Assembly (NCBI GenBank): GCA_000371845.1
Contig: AQUE01000003.1
Span: forward strand, 1 to 48,167
DNA length: 48,167 nucleotides
Direction: 5' to 3'
DNA from: an alpha proteobacterium SCGC AAA280-P20
GTDB taxonomy: Bacteria > Pseudomonadota > Alphaproteobacteria > Pelagibacterales > Pelagibacteraceae
Shown here: piece by piece, positions 44,275 through 48,167 of the stretch
Layout of the letters: each line of letters opens with the position of its first letter
How positions within the stretch are numbered: the stretch's first letter is position 1
Position numbers and translations under genes: made by a program
The notes under the pieces: model-generated
Database searches by the model: none
The model's input: the letters and a program-made list of their open reading frames with translations, nothing else
Told to the model about the DNA's origin: nothing

Positions 44275-45777
44275 ATGATTAACTTTGAAGGCTTTAGCCT
44301 TTCACAAAACTTAAAAAATTCATTAGCGCGAATGAACTTTGCAGCGCCAACTCCTATTCAAATCAGTTCTATACCGCTTGCTTTAGAAGGGCGCGATATT
44401 TTAGGATCAGCACAAACTGGAACTGGAAAAACTGCAGCTTTTAGTATTCCATTAGTTGAACTATTAAGTAGATCAAAACAAGGTTCAGCTCTAGTGCTAA
44501 CGCCAACACGTGAACTTGCAAATCAAGTGATAGCAGTAATTATTCAGTTGCTTGGAAAAAACAATCCAATCAAAGCAGTATGTTTAATTGGAGGAGAGTC
44601 AATGCATAAACAATTAGGACAACTTAAATCACGTCCAAGAATTATTGTAGGAACTCCAGGTAGAATTAATGATCATTTAGATAGAAAGTCATTAAAATTA
44701 TCAGACACAGGTTTTTTAGTTTTAGATGAAACAGATCGTATGCTTGATATGGGCTTTGGTATTCAAATTGATAGAATATTAAAACACCTACCAGCAAAAA
44801 AACAAACATTAATGTTTTCAGCAACTCTACCCGAAGAGATTGTTAGAATGTCGGCTAAATATTTAAAAAATCCTGAAAGAGTTTCTATGGGCGCAACAAA
44901 TGTCCCATCAATTAAAATTAAACAAGAAGTAATTCACATACAACAAGAGCAAAAATATCCTGAATTAATTAAGCAATTACAGCAAAGAACTGGATCAATT
45001 TTAGTATTTGTTAAAACAAAACATAACTCAAAAAATCTAGCTGCTAAGCTTTGTAAGGAAAAATTTAAAGCAGACGCTTTACATGGAAATCTAAGACAAA
45101 GCAAAAGAACTACTGTTATGAGCGCTTTTAGAAATAAGAAATTTACCATACTTGTAGCAACAGATATTGCTGCAAGAGGCCTTGACGTTCCTCATATTGA
45201 GCATGTTATCAATTACGATCTACCACAAGTCGCTGAAGATTATATTCACCGTATGGGCAGAACCGCTAGAGCAGGAGCGGAGGGTTCTTCTTTATCTTTC
45301 ATTACTAATAACGATAGAGAAAAATGGAATGCTATTGAGAGATTATTAGATCCAACTAAAAAGAAAGAAAACTTCTCCAAAGGCAGAAGTGGAAGCGGTG
45401 GATTTCAAAGAGATTATAAAAATAAAAGAAGAGGTGGTGGAAGAGACAGAAATAGAGGAGGCAGATCGAGTTTTGGCGGCAGCAGATCATCAGAGGGATT
45501 TAGAGGAAATAAGCCAACAGAAAGATCTCGAGAAAATAAGCCAACAGACAGATTTAGAGAACATAAGCCCACAGATAGATTTAGAGGGAATAAACATTCA
45601 GAAGGATTTAAGCCTAAAAATATTGAAGGTTTTAAAGAACACAAGTCAAGAGAAGGTGGCGAAAAAGATTATAGAAGAAAAAGTGACAGAGAAAAGCCAA
45701 GATTTTTTGGTAAAAAATCTAAAGACTTTAAAGATAGAAATTTTAATGCAGGTAATAGAAAAAAATATAAGAATTGA
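44275..45777 (+). CDS. rhlE: DEAD-box ATP-dependent RNA helicase, RhlE-like, with RG-rich tail
   Basis: 500 residues: Q motif (FAAPTPIQ), motif I SAQTGTGKTAA, Ia TPTRELANQ, Ib TPGRIND, motif II VLDETDR (DETD rather than DEAD), III SATLP, then the second RecA domain with VATDIAARGLDV and HRMGRTARAG. The tail (about 365-500) is basic and Arg/Gly-rich, with a 9-residue tandem repeat, as in cold-shock helicases that remodel RNA and ribosome precursors. It has a long 130-base leader, consistent with but not proof of cold-type regulation. The DETD form still binds ATP. Confidence 0.93.
   Translation: MINFEGFSLSQNLKNSLARMNFAAPTPIQISSIPLALEGRDILGSAQTGTGKTAAFSIPLVELLSRSKQGSALVLTPTRELANQVIAVIIQLLGKNNPIKAVCLIGGESMHKQLGQLKSRPRIIVGTPGRINDHLDRKSLKLSDTGFLVLDETDRMLDMGFGIQIDRILKHLPAKKQTLMFSATLPEEIVRMSAKYLKNPERVSMGATNVPSIKIKQEVIHIQQEQKYPELIKQLQQRTGSILVFVKTKHNSKNLAAKLCKEKFKADALHGNLRQSKRTTVMSAFRNKKFTILVATDIAARGLDVPHIEHVINYDLPQVAEDYIHRMGRTARAGAEGSSLSFITNNDREKWNAIERLLDPTKKKENFSKGRSGSGGFQRDYKNKRRGGGRDRNRGGRSSFGGSRSSEGFRGNKPTERSRENKPTDRFREHKPTDRFRGNKHSEGFKPKNIEGFKEHKSREGGEKDYRRKSDREKPRFFGKKSKDFKDRNFNAGNRKKYKN
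45502..45609 (+). repeat. Four-copy 27-bp tandem repeat in the helicase tail
   Basis: Four in-frame 27-base units encode RGNKPTERS, RENKPTDRF, REHKPTDRF and RGNKHSEGF. Units 2 and 3 are the most alike. It is a low-complexity RNA-binding tail whose copy number may vary between strains by slippage. Confidence 0.8.
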
Positions 45778-45805
45778 GAATCTTTTAATTAAAAAAAATA
45801 TTTAA

Positions 45806-47392
45806 ATGTCTTTTTTAAGAAAGAAAATTAAATTTTATTATTTTATATTACTTACCTCGCTCTTTATTACCTTTGCATATAATCTAAAGTTTTTAAAAAT
45901 TCTTTACGGGAATATTGGATTTTCCAGTTTTCCATCCATTTATTTCTTTTTTGCGATTATTATTGCAATAATTTTTACAATTTCAATTTTACTATTAATT
46001 TTTGGACAGAAGTACGTTCTTAAACCATTAGCAATTTTTTTAATTATTCTTTCATCAATTTTAAGTTTTTATAATCATCAATTTGGAGTCACAGTTGATG
46101 AGCAGATGATCATTAATACTCTGCAAACCGATGTTAAAGAGGCTATGGACTTGATGTCAGTTGGTTTTTTTATTCATATTTTTTTTCTTGGTATTATTCC
46201 AAGTGTCATTATTTATTTTGTTGAGATTGAATATGGATCTTTTAAGAAAGATTTACTTATAAGACTATCTTCCATTGCAACTGCCTTTTTAATTGTTGTG
46301 GTTATAACTTTTGCAAACTTTAAACAGGTGAGTTTTATTATAAGACAAAATAATACACTTAATCAGCATATTACACCTTTATACACTTTAACTTCGACCT
46401 ACCGTTTAGCCAAATTATCTTTGGAAGGTGAGAGTAAATTTATAAAATTAGGAGAAGATGCAAAACTATTAAAAACTGGAAAAAAAACTATTGGAATTAT
46501 GGTTGTTGGCGAGACAGCTAGAGCAGATAGATTTTCATTAAACGGATATCAAAAAGAAACTAACTCTTATTTAAAAAACAAAGGAGTGTTTAGTTTTAAG
46601 AATACAATATCTTGTGGCACCGCAACTGCCTATTCAGTACCATGTATGTTTTTCTTAAATGGAGAAAAAAATTACACTCAAAAGAAGGCCAAAAACCAGA
46701 GCAATGTTCTTGATGTATTATCTTTGGCTGGAGTTAAGACAGTCTGGGTAAATAATAATTCAAGTTGTAAGAATGTGTGCACAAGAATTGAAACCCTTAA
46801 CATTATTACAAGTTCTGGCGGAGAAGATAAAAATACTATTCTAGATGAAAAATTATTAGATACGACAAATCAAATTTTAAAAAATAATAAGGGAGATATT
46901 TTAATTGTGTTGCATACCATGGGATCACACGGTCCTAGGTATTATAAAAGATTTCCTGAAAAATTCGCAAAATTTAAACCTTTTTGTAACAACGATACCC
47001 CACAAAACTGCAGTAAAGATGAACTGAATAATGCCTTTGATAATACTATTGTTTATACGGATTACGTACTTTCAAAGCTGATAGATATTTTAAAGGAAAA
47101 GAAAGAATATAATACTTTCATGTTTTATTCTTCAGATCACGGAGAGTCCTTAGGAGAAAATGGTATTTATTTACATGGTCTTCCAAAAAAAATTGCACCA
47201 AAAGAACAAACAAATTTTGCAATGGTTTTATGGCTTTCAGATCAAATAGTTAAGAACCAAAATATTAATTTATCCAAAATTAAAAACATGGCTAATAAAG
47301 AATTAAATCATGATTATCTTCCTCATACTTTGCTAAATTTATTTAAAGTCCAAAGTTCTGTTTATAAAAAAGACTTAAGCTTGGTTAATTGA
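45806..47392 (+). CDS. EptA-like phosphoethanolamine transferase (sulfatase-fold membrane enzyme)
   Basis: 528 residues: five N-terminal membrane helices (about 10-170) and a periplasmic alkaline-phosphatase/sulfatase domain. It has GIMVVGETARADRFSLNGYQ, the nucleophile threonine in CGTATAYSVPCMF, and the zinc ligands of SSDHGESLGENGIYLHG. Paired cysteines (SCKNVCTRIE and CNNDTPQNC) match the disulfides of the EptA family. These enzymes move phosphoethanolamine from phosphatidylethanolamine to lipid A or other glycans; the psd-pssA pair at 13682-15109 makes that donor. The acceptor is not readable. Its TGA overlaps the next ATG. Confidence 0.87.
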   Translation: MSFLRKKIKFYYFILLTSLFITFAYNLKFLKILYGNIGFSSFPSIYFFFAIIIAIIFTISILLLIFGQKYVLKPLAIFLIILSSILSFYNHQFGVTVDEQMIINTLQTDVKEAMDLMSVGFFIHIFFLGIIPSVIIYFVEIEYGSFKKDLLIRLSSIATAFLIVVVITFANFKQVSFIIRQNNTLNQHITPLYTLTSTYRLAKLSLEGESKFIKLGEDAKLLKTGKKTIGIMVVGETARADRFSLNGYQKETNSYLKNKGVFSFKNTISCGTATAYSVPCMFFLNGEKNYTQKKAKNQSNVLDVLSLAGVKTVWVNNNSSCKNVCTRIETLNIITSSGGEDKNTILDEKLLDTTNQILKNNKGDILIVLHTMGSHGPRYYKRFPEKFAKFKPFCNNDTPQNCSKDELNNAFDNTIVYTDYVLSKLIDILKEKKEYNTFMFYSSDHGESLGENGIYLHGLPKKIAPKEQTNFAMVLWLSDQIVKNQNINLSKIKNMANKELNHDYLPHTLLNLFKVQSSVYKKDLSLVN

Positions 47393-47649
47393 TGGAGAAA
47401 TACATAACCTATATCGGATTCTTTTCTGGTTTTTGTACAACAATTGCTTTTGTACCTCAGGCTTATAAAGCTTGGAAAACTAAAAGAACCAAAGATATTT
47501 CATTGTGGATGTTTCTAATATTCACAACTGGGGTTGCTAGTTGGTTAGTCTATGGGGTGTTAACAAATAATTTGCCAATAATATTTGCAAACATTGTAAC
47601 TTTATTTTTAGCGTTCTTAATTTTAGTCGCTAAAATTAAATTTAATTAA
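47392..47649 (+). CDS. SemiSWEET sugar transporter (PQ-loop, MtN3 family)
   Basis: 85 residues from the ATG at 47392, which overlaps the previous stop as TGATG; a TTG one codon earlier is not needed. Three membrane helices with the PQ-loop signature AFVPQAYKAWKTKRTKDIS followed by LWMFLIFTTGVASWLVYGV. SemiSWEETs dimerise into a six-helix sugar facilitator. The 3' end overlaps the nadC 3' part by eight bases on the other strand. Confidence 0.9.
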   Translation: MEKYITYIGFFSGFCTTIAFVPQAYKAWKTKRTKDISLWMFLIFTTGVASWLVYGVLTNNLPIIFANIVTLFLAFLILVAKIKFN

Positions 47650-48166
47650 AGTTTAGAGAAATATCTAAATTTTGAGGGCTATGAGTAAGTCTTCCAATTG
47701 AAATTCTATTTACACCTGTCTTTGCATAATCAAGAATATTTTTGTCGTTAATATTACCAGAAGCTTCAGTTTCATATTTATTACCAACCATGTTTAAAGC
47801 TTTTTTAATCTCATCTGGCTTCATGTTGTCTAATAACAGTCTATTAAAATTAAGCGTTTGAATAGTTTCTAATTGACTTAAAGTATCAACTTCTACTGTA
47901 ATTATTTTTCCACTTCTATTTAATCTCAAAGCATTTTGAACAAGATCAAATATATTTTGTGATGCAGAAATATGATTGTCTTTAATAAAGATTTCATCAA
48001 ATAAATTAAATCTATTGTTTATACCGCCACCAAGAGTTACTGCGTATTTTTGAATAGCTCTAAGAGTTGGCAAAGTTTTCCTAGTGCAGCAAATTTTTGT
48101 TTTATATTCTTTAACTAAGTTAACGTAATAATAAGTTTTTGTTGCAATACCTGATATTAAACCTAA
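47642..48166 (-). CDS. nadC: Nicotinate-nucleotide pyrophosphorylase (NadC), 3' part, open to the window edge
   Basis: 174 residues entering from the right edge: LGLISGIATKTYYY, CCTRKTLPTLRAIQKYAV, the GGGINNRFNLFDEIFIKDNH block, ITVEVDTLSQ, LLLDNMKPDEI and the closing TEASGNI to ISIGRLTHS. It supplies the phosphoribosyl-binding and catalytic barrel residues missing from 41156-41575. The TTG at 48073 is internal. Bases 48073-48167 are the inverted copy of 41479-41573. The 3' end abuts the SemiSWEET gene in normal convergent fashion, so this side looks like the undisturbed original context. Confidence 0.92.
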   Translation of the reverse strand, partial: LGLISGIATKTYYYVNLVKEYKTKICCTRKTLPTLRAIQKYAVTLGGGINNRFNLFDEIFIKDNHISASQNIFDLVQNALRLNRSGKIITVEVDTLSQLETIQTLNFNRLLLDNMKPDEIKKALNMVGNKYETEASGNINDKNILDYAKTGVNRISIGRLTHSPQNLDISLNFN

Positions 48167-48167
48167 A
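48073..48167 (-). repeat. 95-bp inverted repeat, right copy (inside nadC, at the window edge)
   Basis: Perfect reverse complement of 41479-41573. The right copy ends with the last base of the window, so the repeat's outer boundary is not seen. Past its inner end (48072 downward) the sequence continues as authentic nadC, whereas past the left copy (41574) it continues as the SGNH gene. Confidence 0.97.

Noticed and set aside
45389..45805. A 138-codon open frame overlapping the helicase tail in another frame
   Set aside because: It is the +1 reading of the RG-rich repeat region, giving a highly charged low-complexity peptide; the helicase frame explains the sequence.
41574..48072. Transposon or integron bounded by the 95-bp inverted repeats
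   Set aside because: The repeats are internal nadC sequence, no transposase or integrase is enclosed, and the enclosed genes look like ordinary chromosomal genes.
1..48167. CRISPR array, prophage, rRNA or tRNA genes
   Set aside because: No spaced direct repeats, phage genes or conserved RNA segments were recognised when reading both strands.

Overview
The window is AT-rich (roughly 70% A+T), very gene-dense and almost free of intergenic space. Its gene content (proteorhodopsin with retinal and carotenoid genes, ferredoxin plus ferredoxin-NADP reductase, an alpha-type single-cysteine DksA, eukaryote-like NADP isocitrate dehydrogenase) points to a streamlined marine alphaproteobacterium of the SAR11/Pelagibacterales type. 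I assign it from gene content and composition only. I recognised no tRNA, rRNA, insertion sequence, prophage or CRISPR array. No stretch over 300 bases lacks a gene; the longest gaps are about 100-153 bases.

Layout. 1-4934 (+): 3' end of alanine racemase, an MMPL/RND exporter, cvpA and purF. 4936-12615 (-): a packed run reading rlmE, guaB, TPR protein, guaA, panB, yfgM-like, bamB-like, der. 12674-13672 (+): family 9 glycosyltransferase. 13682-15109 (-): psd and pssA for phosphatidylethanolamine. 15172-16386 (+): icd. 16383-23252 (-): alaS, recA, tolC-like, glycerate-kinase-like and 2-hydroxychromene-2-carboxylate-isomerase-like genes. 23294-26610: GST (+), dksA (-), an ArnT/PMT-like transferase and a GT2 glycosyltransferase (+). 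26616-29709: FNR and 2Fe-2S ferredoxin (-), enolase-superfamily dipeptide epimerase (+), proteorhodopsin (-). 29863-34227 (+), divergent from proteorhodopsin: crtI-crtB-crtY-blh, which make beta-carotene and cleave it to retinal. 34328-38456: propionyl-CoA synthetase (+), dihydroorotase (-), ygfZ (+). 38541-41575 (+): nadA, nadB and the 5' part of nadC. 41562-43288 (-): SGNH-hydrolase-like and UPF0114 proteins. 43393-47649 (+): two bactofilins, a DEAD-box helicase, an EptA-like transferase and a SemiSWEET. 47642-48167 (-): the 3' part of nadC.

The unusual features are breaks and rearrangements. (1) nadC is in two pieces about 6.5 kb apart on opposite strands, sharing a perfect 95-bp inverted repeat (41479-41573 and 48073-48167); the second copy runs exactly to the window end. 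Inverting the segment between the copies restores a full 282-residue NadC, so this is either an invertible segment that breaks NAD synthesis or an amplification/assembly chimera. (2) der and blh are each split by a -1 frameshift at an A-rich slippery heptamer, and one extra A repairs each. (3) der also lacks the whole first GTPase domain. (4) A first bactofilin gene (43393-43725) has an in-frame TAA as its third codon, so ordinary gene calling misses it. (5) A strong bidirectional terminator hairpin is encoded inside the last codons of the epimerase gene, next to proteorhodopsin. Several defects in one window make technical error a serious alternative, stated in each case.
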